A stretch of 64,000 nucleotides of DNA from an uncultured Eubacteriales bacterium (GTDB lineage Bacteria; Bacillota; Clostridia; Oscillospirales; Oscillospiraceae). The position numbers and the translations under genes were made by a program. How positions within the stretch are numbered: position 1 is the first letter of the stretch; every line of letters begins with the position of its first letter. This document shows positions 1-7,930 of this stretch, piece by piece. The DNA lies in contig UQSF01000001.1 in assembly GCA_900543625.1 (NCBI GenBank), positions 124,001-188,000 of the forward strand, given 5' to 3'. Below the pieces are notes generated by a model, which saw only the letters and a program-made list of their open reading frames with translations, had not been told where the DNA came from and searched no databases.

Positions 1-886
1 GCTTTTTGCGCTGCGTCTCCTGCTCGGCGATGCGCTCGGCCGAGACTTCGAACCGCCGCGTCTGCGACAGTTCCTCGACCGGCGGCTGCGGCAGGGGAAC
101 GGCGGTCTCGGGGTCGAGCGCCGTGACCTCGATGAGCACGAGTGTGATGTTGTCGCCCGGCCCGGCGTCGAGCGCCTGCGCCATGAGTGCCTGCCCCAGC
201 TCCGGCAGCGGCATATCCGCGCCGAGCACCGCCTGCAGGCGGCTGTCGCTGAGCTTTCCGGTCAGCCCGTCGGTGCACAGCAGCAGCCGGTCGCCGACGG
301 CGAGCGGCACACCGGCCGCAAAGTATGGCATGAGCCGCTGGCGCGCGCCGAGCATGCCCAGATACTGCGTGAGCACGTGCCGGTCCGGACTGTCGTCCGC
401 GTCATCCGCGTCGCCGGCGGCACCGGCATCGAGCCGCTCCTGATACTTGGTGTGGTCGCGCGAGATGCGCTGCAGCGCGCCGCCGCGCTGCAGATAGATG
501 CGGCTGTCGCCGACGTTGCAGCAATAGGCGTGGTTTCCGGTCAGGTGCACGGTCGCAGCGGTCGAGCCGCTGACCTGACCGCTGGCCGCGATCATGTCGC
601 ACACGGCGACGTTTGCGCGCCGGAAGAAATCGAGCGCGTCAAACGGCTCATCGCTGCTGCATCGGTGCAGTGTCTGCGCGCACAAAAGCGCTGCCTGCTC
701 ACCGTTTGCCTCGCCGCCCATGCCGTCGAACACGCCGTAGATCAGCCGCTTGCCCTCCTGCTCGGCGGCCGCCTCGGCCACGGGGACGGCGGCATCGCGC
801 TTGAACGTGCCGTTGCAGTAGTAGTTGTCCTCATTATTATCCCGGCCGGAGCCGATGTTTGTCTGCGCGTAACACAGCACACGCAT
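1..886 (-). CDS. PP2C-family serine/threonine protein phosphatase (C-terminus cut by window edge)
   Basis: Metal-dependent phosphatase that removes phosphate from Ser/Thr, normally opposing a PASTA or Hanks-type kinase. The reverse-strand reading starts MRVLCYAQTNIGSGRDNNED and carries PP2C landmarks in order: the early RDNNED acidic motif, VFDGMGGEANG (metal-binding Asp), GDSRIY, CTDGLTGKLSD and GDNITLVLIEV near the C-terminus. The reading frame stays open to base 1, so the protein is partial at its end. Start chosen because GGGAGGA lies seven bases upstream. It is divergent from the Crp/Fnr gene. No transmembrane segment is seen in the visible part, so it is probably cytoplasmic. The partner kinase is not in this window. 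Confidence 0.9.
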   Translation of the reverse strand, partial: MRVLCYAQTNIGSGRDNNEDNYYCNGTFKRDAAVPVAEAAAEQEGKRLIYGVFDGMGGEANGEQAALLCAQTLHRCSSDEPFDALDFFRRANVAVCDMIAASGQVSGSTAATVHLTGNHAYCCNVGDSRIYLQRGGALQRISRDHTKYQERLDAGAAGDADDADDSPDRHVLTQYLGMLGARQRLMPYFAAGVPLAVGDRLLLCTDGLTGKLSDSRLQAVLGADMPLPELGQALMAQALDAGPGDNITLVLIEVTALDPETAVPLPQPPVEELSQTRRFEVSAERIAEQETQRKK

Positions 887-1089
887 CGCGCATTCCTCCC
901 ATGATGGTCTTCTTCCGCTATCGTATCGTTCGGCGGCCGGTTTGTCAACGTGTTGTCGGGGCGAAGAACGGAAAAAATGCAGCGGTGCGCCCATTTTTGC
1001 CCGACTGGGGATTCCATCGGCGGCGGATTTGTGCTATGCTGAAAGCAAAAGGGCGCTGCCACGCGTGCGGCGGCGATGGGGGAACGGAT

Positions 1090-1761
1090 ATGAACGAACG
1101 ATTGGATGCGGCGCTCGAGCAGCTGCCATTCTGGCCGAACCTGACCGAGCCGCAGCGCGAGCTTGCGCGCCGCGGCGCACGGCTGACACAGTATGAGCGC
1201 GGTGCACTCGTGCACGGGTGCGACGGGCAGTGCCTCGGCATGATCCGGGTGCAGAGCGGACGTCTGCGTGCGTGCATGCTCTCGGATGACGGGCGCGAGA
1301 TCACGCTCTACCGCCTCACGGACGGGGATGCCTGCGTGCTCGCGGCGGCGTGCGTCATCCGGCAGATCACGTTCGAGGTGCAGCTCGTGGCCGATGCGCC
1401 GACGGAGCTGCTGATCCTCGGCGCGCACGTGTTCCAGCAGCTCACGGCGGAGAATATCTATGTCGAGTGCTGCATGTACCGGCTTGCCACCGAGCGCTTT
1501 TCCGACGTCATGTGGGCGATGCAGCAGCTGCTGTTCACAAGCTTTGATAAGCGCCTTGCGCAGTACCTCTGGGACGAATCCGGCCATGCCCGTGCCCCCG
1601 TGCGCGCCACGCATGAACAGATCGCGCGCGACACCGGCGCCGTGCGTGAGACGGTCACGCGCATGCTGCGCCACTTTGCCGACGACGGCGTCGTGTCGCT
1701 CGGCCGCGGCACGGTCACGGTCACGGACGCGCAGAAGCTGCGCAGCCTCGCCGGAATGTGA
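1090..1761 (+). CDS. Crp/Fnr-family transcriptional regulator
   Basis: A 223-residue regulator with an N-terminal cyclic-nucleotide-binding-like beta-barrel (about 20-140) and a C-terminal winged helix (about 150-223) whose recognition helix reads TGAVRETVTRMLRHF. The sensing domain is rich in cysteines (HGCDGQC, then DACVLAAACVIR), a pattern often found in clostridial Fnr-like proteins, so redox, O2 or NO sensing is plausible; the ligand cannot be read from sequence. The start is the ATG preceded by GGGGGAAC; longer in-frame starts lack a binding site. It lies directly upstream of thioredoxin and the flavodiiron protein, making those its likely targets. An extended -10 (TGCTATGCT) sits about 50 bases upstream of the start. 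Confidence 0.88.
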   Translation: MNERLDAALEQLPFWPNLTEPQRELARRGARLTQYERGALVHGCDGQCLGMIRVQSGRLRACMLSDDGREITLYRLTDGDACVLAAACVIRQITFEVQLVADAPTELLILGAHVFQQLTAENIYVECCMYRLATERFSDVMWAMQQLLFTSFDKRLAQYLWDESGHARAPVRATHEQIARDTGAVRETVTRMLRHFADDGVVSLGRGTVTVTDAQKLRSLAGM

Positions 1762-1842
1762 CTTTGCCACAGAACGCAGGTGTAAAATCTGTTAAAATCC
1801 AATCAATAGATCCAAGATACCGATTCGGAAAGGAAGATCCCT

Positions 1843-2145
1843 ATGTTGACACTCACGAAAGAAAACTTTGCGCAGGAGGTCCTGCAGTCTGACAGACCCG
1901 TGCTCGTGGATTTCTGGGCAACGTGGTGCGGCCCCTGCCGCATGATGGCGCCCGTGGTCGAGGAGCTCGCCGCCGAGCATCCGGAATACAAATTCGGCAA
2001 GATCAATGTCGATGAGCAGCCGGAGCTCGCAGGTGAGTACCGCATCATGAGCATCCCGACGCTCATGGTTTTCCGCGGCGGTCAGGCCACGGCCGTAAAG
2101 GTCGGCGTGACGCCGAAGGAAGAACTGCTCAACCTCCTCGGCTGA
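1843..2145 (+). CDS. trxA: Thioredoxin
   Basis: Cytoplasmic dithiol-disulfide oxidoreductase of 100 residues, a little shorter than the usual 105-110. The active site WCGPC is at residues 28-32 (Cys29 and Cys32), preceded by VDFWATW, and the cis-proline loop SIPT is present. AAGGAAG precedes the ATG. It lies 41 bases upstream of the flavodiiron gene and behind the Crp/Fnr gene, so the three probably form an oxidative or nitrosative stress unit. No dedicated thioredoxin reductase is next to it. Confidence 0.95.
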   Translation: MLTLTKENFAQEVLQSDRPVLVDFWATWCGPCRMMAPVVEELAAEHPEYKFGKINVDEQPELAGEYRIMSIPTLMVFRGGQATAVKVGVTPKEELLNLLG

Positions 2146-2186
2146 GACCGGGGAAAACCAGAGACATTTGAAGGAGGAGACAACGT

Positions 2187-4166
2187 ATGCACTGCACTGT
2201 GAAAATGACCGAGGACCTGTACTGGGTCGGTGCGTCCGACCGCCGTCTGGCGCTGTTTGAGAGCGTGTATCCCATCCCGCGCGGCGTGTCGTACAACGCC
2301 TATGTCCTGCTCGACGAGAAGACCGTCCTGCTCGACACGGTGGATCAGTCCGTCGCCGGTCAGTTCTTTGAAAATCTCACCCATGTGCTCGGCGGCCGTC
2401 CGCTGGACTACATCGTCGTGCACCACATGGAGCCGGACCACGCCAAGACGCTCGAGGAGACCGTGCGCCGTTATCCCGAGGCGAAGATCATCTGCAACGC
2501 GAAGATCCGCGACATGATCCGCAACTACTTCACCTTTGACATCGACAGCCGCGCCATCCTCATGGCCGAGGGCGGCACCTACTGCTTCGGCAAGCACACG
2601 TTTGCCTACGTCATGGCGCCGATGGTGCACTGGCCGGAGGTCATGGTCAGCTTTGACACCACGACCGGCACGCTCTTTTCCGCCGACGCCTTCGGCACGT
2701 TCGGCGCGCTCAATGGCAACCTCTATGCCGATGAGTATGACTTTGAGCACGACTGGCTGCCCGATGCCCGCCGCTACTACACGAACATCGTCGGCAAGTA
2801 CGGCACGCAGGTGCAGGCGCTGCTCAAGAAGGCAGCCACGCTGGATATCCGCATGATCTGCCCGCTGCACGGTCCGGTCTGGCGCAAGAACATCGGCTGG
2901 TTCGTCGATAAGTACAGCAAGTGGAGCTCCTACACGCCCGAGCAGGACGGCAGCGTGCTCATCGCTTACTCCTCCGTCTACGGTCACACCGAAAACGCGG
3001 CGCAGGTGCTCGCGACCATGCTGGCCGAGCGCGGCGTGCGCAACATCGCCATGTACGACGTCTCCGTCACGCACCCGAGCTATGTCGTGGCCGAGGCCTT
3101 CCGCTGCAGCCACCTCGTGTTCGCGTCCACGACGTATAACGCCGGCATCTTCTGCAACATGGAGACGGCGCTGCTCGACATCGCGGCGCACAACCTCCAG
3201 AACCGCACCATCGCCCTGATCGAAAACGGCTCCTGGGCGCCGACCGCCGGCAAGCTCATGCGCGGCATCCTCTCCAAGCTCAAGGACGTGACCATCCTCA
3301 ATGAGACGCTCACCATCAAGTCCTCGCTCAAGGACGATCAGCTCGCAGCGCTCGCCGAGATCGCGGACGCGCTCGTGGCCTCCATGCCGAAGCCGCGCCC
3401 GATCGTCAACGAAGGCAAGCAGAATCCCGCCGCGCTCTTCAAGTTCCAGTACGGCCTGTTTGCACTCTCCGCCCGCGAGGGTGACAAGGACAACGCCTGC
3501 ATCATCAACACCGCCATCCAGATGGCCAACAAGCCCGAGCGCATCTCCATCTCGGTCATCAAGGCCAACCACACCTGCGGCATGATCGAGCGCACCGGCG
3601 TCTTTAACCTCTCGCTGCTGACGAAGGAAGTGCCGTTTGCCTTCTTCCAGCACTTCGGCTTCCAGTCCGGCGCGGAGGTGGACAAGTTCGCAGACTGGAG
3701 CGACTGCGCCCGCAGCGACAACGGTCTGTATTACATCAACCGCTACACGAACGCCATGTTCTCCTGCCGCGTCGTCGAGAGCTATGATCAGGGCAGCCAC
3801 CGGCTGTTCATCGCCGAGATCACGGAGTCCAAGCTCTTCAGCAACGACGAGACCGTGACCTACGACTACTACCGCAGCCACATCAAGCCCGCTCCGCCGA
3901 AGCTCGCCCCCGCCGAGAAGGCGACCTGGGTCTGCTCCGTGTGCGGCTATGTGTACGAGGGCGAGACGCTCCCGGCCGATTTCATCTGCCCGCTGTGCAA
4001 GCACCCGGCGTCCGACTTCGTCAAGCACGAGGCCAAGCCCGCGGAAAAGCGCGTCGGCTTTGTGTGCACCGTCTGCGGCTACGTGTACGAGGGCGCGGAC
4101 ATGCCGGATGACTTCATCTGCCCGCTGTGCCACCACCCGAAGTCCGATTTCAAACCGCTTACGTAA
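2187..4166 (+). CDS. Multidomain flavodiiron protein (diiron/flavodoxin/flavin reductase/two rubredoxins)
   Basis: A 659-residue O2- or NO-reducing protein. Domains in order: metallo-beta-lactamase-like diiron core (about 1-250) with ligands H80-x-E82-x-D84, H148, D167 and H228; flavodoxin domain (about 255-395) beginning LIAYSSVYGHTENAA; flavin reductase domain (about 410-560); then two consecutive rubredoxin domains, each with CxxCGYVYEG and ICPLCxHP motifs (about 577-612 and 625-657). All diiron ligands expected from the family are present. Chaining two rubredoxins and a flavin reductase onto the core should let a single polypeptide take electrons from NAD(P)H to the diiron site, which is inference. 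GGAGGAG precedes the ATG. A bidirectional terminator follows. Confidence 0.93.
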   Translation: MHCTVKMTEDLYWVGASDRRLALFESVYPIPRGVSYNAYVLLDEKTVLLDTVDQSVAGQFFENLTHVLGGRPLDYIVVHHMEPDHAKTLEETVRRYPEAKIICNAKIRDMIRNYFTFDIDSRAILMAEGGTYCFGKHTFAYVMAPMVHWPEVMVSFDTTTGTLFSADAFGTFGALNGNLYADEYDFEHDWLPDARRYYTNIVGKYGTQVQALLKKAATLDIRMICPLHGPVWRKNIGWFVDKYSKWSSYTPEQDGSVLIAYSSVYGHTENAAQVLATMLAERGVRNIAMYDVSVTHPSYVVAEAFRCSHLVFASTTYNAGIFCNMETALLDIAAHNLQNRTIALIENGSWAPTAGKLMRGILSKLKDVTILNETLTIKSSLKDDQLAALAEIADALVASMPKPRPIVNEGKQNPAALFKFQYGLFALSAREGDKDNACIINTAIQMANKPERISISVIKANHTCGMIERTGVFNLSLLTKEVPFAFFQHFGFQSGAEVDKFADWSDCARSDNGLYYINRYTNAMFSCRVVESYDQGSHRLFIAEITESKLFSNDETVTYDYYRSHIKPAPPKLAPAEKATWVCSVCGYVYEGETLPADFICPLCKHPASDFVKHEAKPAEKRVGFVCTVCGYVYEGADMPDDFICPLCHHPKSDFKPLT

Positions 4167-4181
4167 GTTCCCCGATATTGC

Positions 4182-4217
4182 AAAAACGACGTGACCGTCT
4201 TGGCCACGTCGTTTTTT
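4182..4217. terminator. Bidirectional intrinsic terminator
   Basis: Inverted repeat AAACGACGTG...CACGTCGTTT with A-run and T-run on either side. It follows the flavodiiron gene and faces the minus-strand genes, so it can serve both directions. Confidence 0.85.
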
Positions 4218-4232
4218 GCTGTCCTTCGGCGC

Positions 4233-4445
4233 TCAGCGCTTGTCGATCACGTCGATGATCTCGCCCACGAACGCGAGATGTGGCTGCCAGCCGCCGTGAA
4301 AGTCGGGGTAGACCTGCGGCATCGAGGCGTAGTATGCCTGCACCTCCGGCGCGAGATCCTCTGTGGTGAACTGGTGCTGGTAGAGCTTTTTGCACAGGAA
4401 GGTCAGGTTCGCCTCCGCGTAGGTCACGCCCTGCCCGAAGGCCAC
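4233..4445 (-). pseudogene. Possible C-terminal remnant of a metal/siderophore ABC substrate-binding protein
   Basis: An open frame of about 70 codons directly downstream of the dipeptidase gene, readable upstream nearly to the dipeptidase stop. The stretch AEANLTFLCKKLYQHQF followed by an acidic helix and a short tail resembles the C-terminal helix of periplasmic iron/cobalamin-binding proteins, but this is by eye only. The only start is a GTG with no recognisable ribosome binding site, and no N-terminal domain is present nearby. It may be a truncated remnant or a small unrecognised protein. Confidence 0.35.
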
Positions 4446-4474
4446 CGGCGTCAGTCCGGCTGCGGCGGTGTGTG

Positions 4475-5398
4475 TTATTCCTTCGGCAGCACGCGCAGCC
4501 AGTTGTCGGCAAAGAGCGCGCTGAGCAGCGGCTCGTCATAGCCGCGCGCCGCGAGCGCCGCGTAGAGCTTCGGGTAATCCTGAATACCGGTGACGCCGCC
4601 GCCGAGCGTGTCGCACCCATCGAGATCACCGCCGAGCGCGAGCGTTTTGTCTCCGCCGAGGTCGAGCAGGTGCTCGATGTGGCGCACGACGGCGTCCATA
4701 TCCGCGCCGCCGAGAAACGCCGTGTAGAGGTTGAGCCCGACCACGCCGCCGCTGTCGCGGATGGCGCAGAAGAGGTCGTCCGAGAGGTTGCGCGTGTGCG
4801 CACAGACGGCGCGGCTGTTCGCGTGTGAGGCGATCACCGGGCCGAGCCCGAGACGCACCGTGTCCCATGCCGCAGCCTCCGATAGGTGCGACACGTCCGG
4901 CAGCATCCGGTGGGCATACAGCGCGCGCACAAAGTCGCGTCCCTGTGCCGTGAGTCCCTGCATTGGTGCGTCGCAGTGCGAGCCTGCGAGGGCGTTTGCA
5001 TGGTTCCATGTCAGCGTCACATACACGCACTCCCACGCCGCCGCCTCATCCAGCCCTTTGGGGTCGCAGTCGAGCAGCTCCGCCCCCTCGATGCCGAGCA
5101 GCGCAGCCGTTTTCCCGGCTGCCCATGCTGCGCGCACGTCCCGCGCCGTGCGGCAGCGGCGCACGAGGTCGGCGTTGCGCGCACATTCGCGCTCGAGCAG
5201 GGCGTGCTGCCGCCGCGCGACGGTATGGAGCGGCTCGCTTGCCGCGGCACTGTCGGCAAAGATCGCGAAGATCTGCGCGTGCTGCCCAAGCGCCGCGCAG
5301 CGCGTGAGGTCGACGTGGCCGGTGTTTTGCCGCAGCGCACTGCCGCGCTCGAGGCAGCGCGCGAGCGTGTCGCAGTGCCCGTCAAAGCTGCGCATCAT
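4475..5398 (-). CDS. Membrane-dipeptidase-type peptidase, M19 family
   Basis: Zinc dipeptidase of 307 residues hydrolysing dipeptides, possibly including D-amino acid ones. The N-terminus MMRSFDGHCDT holds the HxD zinc motif; EGAELL gives the bridging glutamate; SHLSE and ASHANSRAVC carry the later histidines, and GGDLDG the active-site aspartate region. This is the full set expected of M19. Two adjacent ATGs (bases 5398 and 5395) follow GGAGGGAGGA; the second has the more typical spacing. The gene overlaps the stop of the DUF2461 gene, so the two are translationally coupled. No signal peptide is seen, so it is likely cytoplasmic. Confidence 0.9.
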   Translation of the reverse strand: MMRSFDGHCDTLARCLERGSALRQNTGHVDLTRCAALGQHAQIFAIFADSAAASEPLHTVARRQHALLERECARNADLVRRCRTARDVRAAWAAGKTAALLGIEGAELLDCDPKGLDEAAAWECVYVTLTWNHANALAGSHCDAPMQGLTAQGRDFVRALYAHRMLPDVSHLSEAAAWDTVRLGLGPVIASHANSRAVCAHTRNLSDDLFCAIRDSGGVVGLNLYTAFLGGADMDAVVRHIEHLLDLGGDKTLALGGDLDGCDTLGGGVTGIQDYPKLYAALAARGYDEPLLSALFADNWLRVLPKE

Positions 5399-6063
5399 GC
5401 GTCCTCCCTCCGGGTCACGGCCTCGAGATAGTCGTAGTACGGCAGCAGGAAGCCGAACCCGCGCACGAGCTCGTCTGTCAGCGCGGGGGAGAAGAGCAGG
5501 TCGTCGTGCGCGCGCACGCACGAGAGATCGAGCACGCGCTTGTTGTACCACGGAGAGAGCAGCGCGCCGGGGTTGCCCTTCGGCCGGACATAGTCCTGCC
5601 CCGCGAGCACGAAGGTGCTCTGCGCGTTCAGGCGCTCCGCCAGCGCCGTCAGCGGCAGGGGGTCTGCGTCGATCGCACGGCGGAAGCACGCCATCGTGTT
5701 TGCCTTTGCCCAGTAGCAGCCCATGCCGTAGCTGTAGTTGTGCGGGGTGATCTCAAAGTAAAACGCAGGGATCTCCGGCCCGCGGCTGCTGTCGCAGCGC
5801 AGCGTGAACCAGAGGCTTTCCTTATACGGTCCATTGCCGTGCAGCCGCCGCGCATCGCGGTAGATGCGCGCCACGTGCAGATACCACTTCCGCTGTGGGT
5901 ATGCCTGCTCGAGCGCGGTGGTCACGTCGGCGGCCAGCGCCTTCATCGGGCGGTCGAGCGTGTCGACAAAGACCTGCTTATGCTCCAGAAACCATGGGCG
6001 CTCGTTGTGAAAGCGCAGCTCCCAGAGAAAGTCGATCGTTGCGTCGGAAAAGCCAGTGAACAT
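5395..6063 (-). CDS. DUF2461 family protein
   Basis: 222 residues starting MFTGFSDATIDFLWELRFHN, matching the DUF2461/TIGR02453 pattern: N-terminal FxGF...FL..L..NN-like segment, central RIYRDAR...GPYK and later FYFEI region. The function of the family is unknown. It is probably cytoplasmic, with no membrane segment. AAGGAG is eight bases upstream of the ATG. Its final TGA overlaps the ATG of the downstream dipeptidase gene, so both are probably made from one transcript; the functional link is not known. Confidence 0.85.
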   Translation of the reverse strand: MFTGFSDATIDFLWELRFHNERPWFLEHKQVFVDTLDRPMKALAADVTTALEQAYPQRKWYLHVARIYRDARRLHGNGPYKESLWFTLRCDSSRGPEIPAFYFEITPHNYSYGMGCYWAKANTMACFRRAIDADPLPLTALAERLNAQSTFVLAGQDYVRPKGNPGALLSPWYNKRVLDLSCVRAHDDLLFSPALTDELVRGFGFLLPYYDYLEAVTRREDA

Positions 6064-6162
6064 ATGCGTTGCTCCTTGTCATGCCTTGAAAGTACCCTCA
6101 TCTTACTCCGAAAGGTGCGCGCTTGCAAGAGCACGCACACAGTGCAAATTGCCGAATCATGG

Positions 6163-6191
6163 TTGCTTTTTTATCAAATCTTTTGTATACT
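6163..6191 (+). promoter_or_regulatory. Sigma-A-type promoter of the alanine/glycine symporter gene
   Basis: TTGCTT, a 17-base spacer and TATACT, ending 55 bases upstream of the symporter ATG. The region is AT-rich compared with its neighbours. Confidence 0.75.
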
Positions 6192-6246
6192 GTTTTTTGC
6201 GTGCCTTAGCACGCAGAGAAAAAGAAAACTGTAGAGGAGACAAAAC

Positions 6247-7659
6247 ATGATTGAATCAATTGACAGAGTTGTCAATGCGATCGGCGGTTTTTTGTACCGG
6301 CCGTACATCGTGCCTCTGTTTCTGCTCGCCGCGGGTCTGTATTTCACGATCCGTACCGGGCTGATCCAGTTCCGGCTGTTCGGTGAGTCGATCCGCGTTG
6401 TCAAGGAAAAGCCGAAAGAGAAGGGCAGCATTTCGTCCTTCGGTGCGCTCATGGTGTCCACGGCGTCGCGCGTCGGCACGGGCAACATCGTCGGCGTGTC
6501 TACGGCCATCTGCCTCGGCGGCTTCGGCGCCGTGTTCTGGATGTGGGTCGTGGCGCTGGTCGGCGGTGCGAGCGCATTTATCGAGTCTGCGCTCGCGCAG
6601 GTCTATAAAAAGCGCGATGCGGACGGCAGCAGCTACGGCGGCCCGTCGTACTACATGGAGCAGGCGCTGCACCAGCGCTGGCTCGGCATCGTGTTCGCGG
6701 TCGTGCTGATCCTGACCTATGTCGTGGGCTTTAATATGCTCGCGGCCTACAACCTGCAGGATGCGTTCGGCGGCTTCAGCTTCTATGTCAAGGGCCGCAC
6801 GCCGTACATCATCGGCGCGATCCTTGCGGTGCTGTTCGCCCTGTGCGTGCTCGGCGGCGGCAAGCGCCTGACCAACGTCACGGGCGTGCTCGTGCCGGTC
6901 ATGGGCCTGCTGTACATCGTGATGTCGCTCGTCGTCGTGTTTATGAACATCAGGATCTTCCCGAGCGTCATCGCCAACATCTTCCGCGATGCGTTCAACT
7001 TCAAGGCGGCGTTCAGCGGCTTCACCGGCTCTTGCATCATGTGGGGCATCAAGCGCGGCCTGTACTCCAACGAGGCCGGTATGGGCTCGGCACCGAACGC
7101 GGCCGCCACGGCCGATGTCTCGCACCCGGCCAAGCAGGGCCTTGTGCAGATGCTGTCCGTGTTCATCGACACGCTGCTCATCTGCTCCGCCACGGCGTTC
7201 ATGTGCCTGTGCTCGGGCGTTGTCCCGACGCCCGAGGCCGCCGGCGCTGCTTACGTGCAGGCGTCCGTGCAGCAGTCGCTCGGCAGCTTCGGCCCGATCT
7301 TCATCGCTATCTCCATGTGCCTGTTCGCGTTCACGACGCTCATCGGCAACTACTATTACTGCGAGGGCTGCCTGAAGTACATCCTCAAGCGCGACCCGAG
7401 CAAGGCGGGCATGACGGTGTTCCGCGTGCTTGCGTCCCTGATCGTGTTCGTCGGCGCGACGGTCAGCGCCGGCCTCGCGTGGGATACGGCCGACATGCTC
7501 CAGGCCACGATGGTCATCATCAATGTCCCCGTCATCCTGATCCTCGGCAACAAGGGCGTTGCCGTGCTCAAGGACTATATGCGTCAGCGCAGCGAGGGCA
7601 AGGATCCGCAGTTCCACGCCGCCGACATCGGCATCACCGGAACGGATTTCTGGAACTAA
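6247..7659 (+). CDS. Alanine/glycine:cation symporter (AGCS family)
   Basis: A 470-residue inner-membrane transporter, usually driven by Na+ or H+, taking up alanine or glycine. The family signature GTGNIVGVSTAI (residues about 78-89) and GGPSYYMEQAL are clear, as are KRGLYSNEAGMGSAPNAAA and around ten hydrophobic helices. Length matches AlsT/DagA-type carriers. AGAGGAG precedes the ATG and a strong promoter lies upstream. It is monocistronic, ended by the hairpin at 7681-7715. The substrate within the family cannot be decided from sequence. Confidence 0.93.
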   Translation: MIESIDRVVNAIGGFLYRPYIVPLFLLAAGLYFTIRTGLIQFRLFGESIRVVKEKPKEKGSISSFGALMVSTASRVGTGNIVGVSTAICLGGFGAVFWMWVVALVGGASAFIESALAQVYKKRDADGSSYGGPSYYMEQALHQRWLGIVFAVVLILTYVVGFNMLAAYNLQDAFGGFSFYVKGRTPYIIGAILAVLFALCVLGGGKRLTNVTGVLVPVMGLLYIVMSLVVVFMNIRIFPSVIANIFRDAFNFKAAFSGFTGSCIMWGIKRGLYSNEAGMGSAPNAAATADVSHPAKQGLVQMLSVFIDTLLICSATAFMCLCSGVVPTPEAAGAAYVQASVQQSLGSFGPIFIAISMCLFAFTTLIGNYYYCEGCLKYILKRDPSKAGMTVFRVLASLIVFVGATVSAGLAWDTADMLQATMVIINVPVILILGNKGVAVLKDYMRQRSEGKDPQFHAADIGITGTDFWN

Positions 7660-7680
7660 ACCGCATTTTATAACGAAAAA

Positions 7681-7715
7681 GAGAGCTTGTCACGAATCGT
7701 GACAAGCTCTCTTTT
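7681..7715. terminator. Terminator hairpin, upstream member of a near-duplicate pair
   Basis: Near-perfect inverted repeat with arms GAGAGCTTGTCACGA and its complement, followed by TTTT. A shorter version of the same hairpin recurs at 7893-7918 on the other side of repeat copy A. Confidence 0.85.
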
Positions 7716-7730
7716 CAGTTTACCAAAGAA

Positions 7731-7890
7731 CCTCGTAGCCTTTCGCCGCCGCAGCGGCGAAAGAAAGTCCGATCATTTTCTTCGGCGACATGTGCGGCGA
7801 AGAAAATACCGCTCAGGCTGCAAGTGTGGAATTTGTGCGCGCAGCAGACTGCAATCCCTTTGTCAAAAAGTATTACTTTTTGACAGTCTC
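7731..7890 (+). repeat. Dispersed structured repeat, copy A
   Basis: Begins CCTCGTAGCCTTTCGCC and ends TTTTTGACAGTCTC. Contains a hairpin TTTCGCCGC/GCGGCGAAA, a second with ATTTTCTTCG/CGAAGAAAAT arms, a GC-rich middle that is diverged from copies B and C, and a terminal hairpin TGTCAAAAAGT/ACTTTTTGACA. Shares order and sequence with copies at 19389-19573 (reverse orientation), 38458-38644 and 48125-48320. No protein is encoded. Confidence 0.85.
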
Positions 7891-7892
7891 AA

Positions 7893-7918
7893 GAGAGCTT
7901 GTGACAAGCTCTCTTTTT
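7893..7918. terminator. Terminator hairpin, downstream member of the pair flanking copy A
   Basis: GAGAGCTTGT/ACAAGCTCTC with a one-base centre, followed by a T-run on the plus strand; it lies just past the 3' end of the lacI-family gene. Same arm sequence as 7681-7715 with the middle shortened. Confidence 0.8.
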
Positions 7919-7930
7919 TGCGCCCTGCGC

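Noticed and set aside
2082..4136. A 684-codon open frame antisense to the flavodiiron gene
   Set aside because: It mirrors the high-GC third-position bias of the sense gene, has Arg/Val/His-rich non-protein-like composition and no ribosome binding site. Antisense shadow.
6064..6246. Glycine riboswitch ahead of the alanine/glycine symporter
   Set aside because: No tandem-aptamer motifs found; only a promoter and a short AT-rich leader are present.
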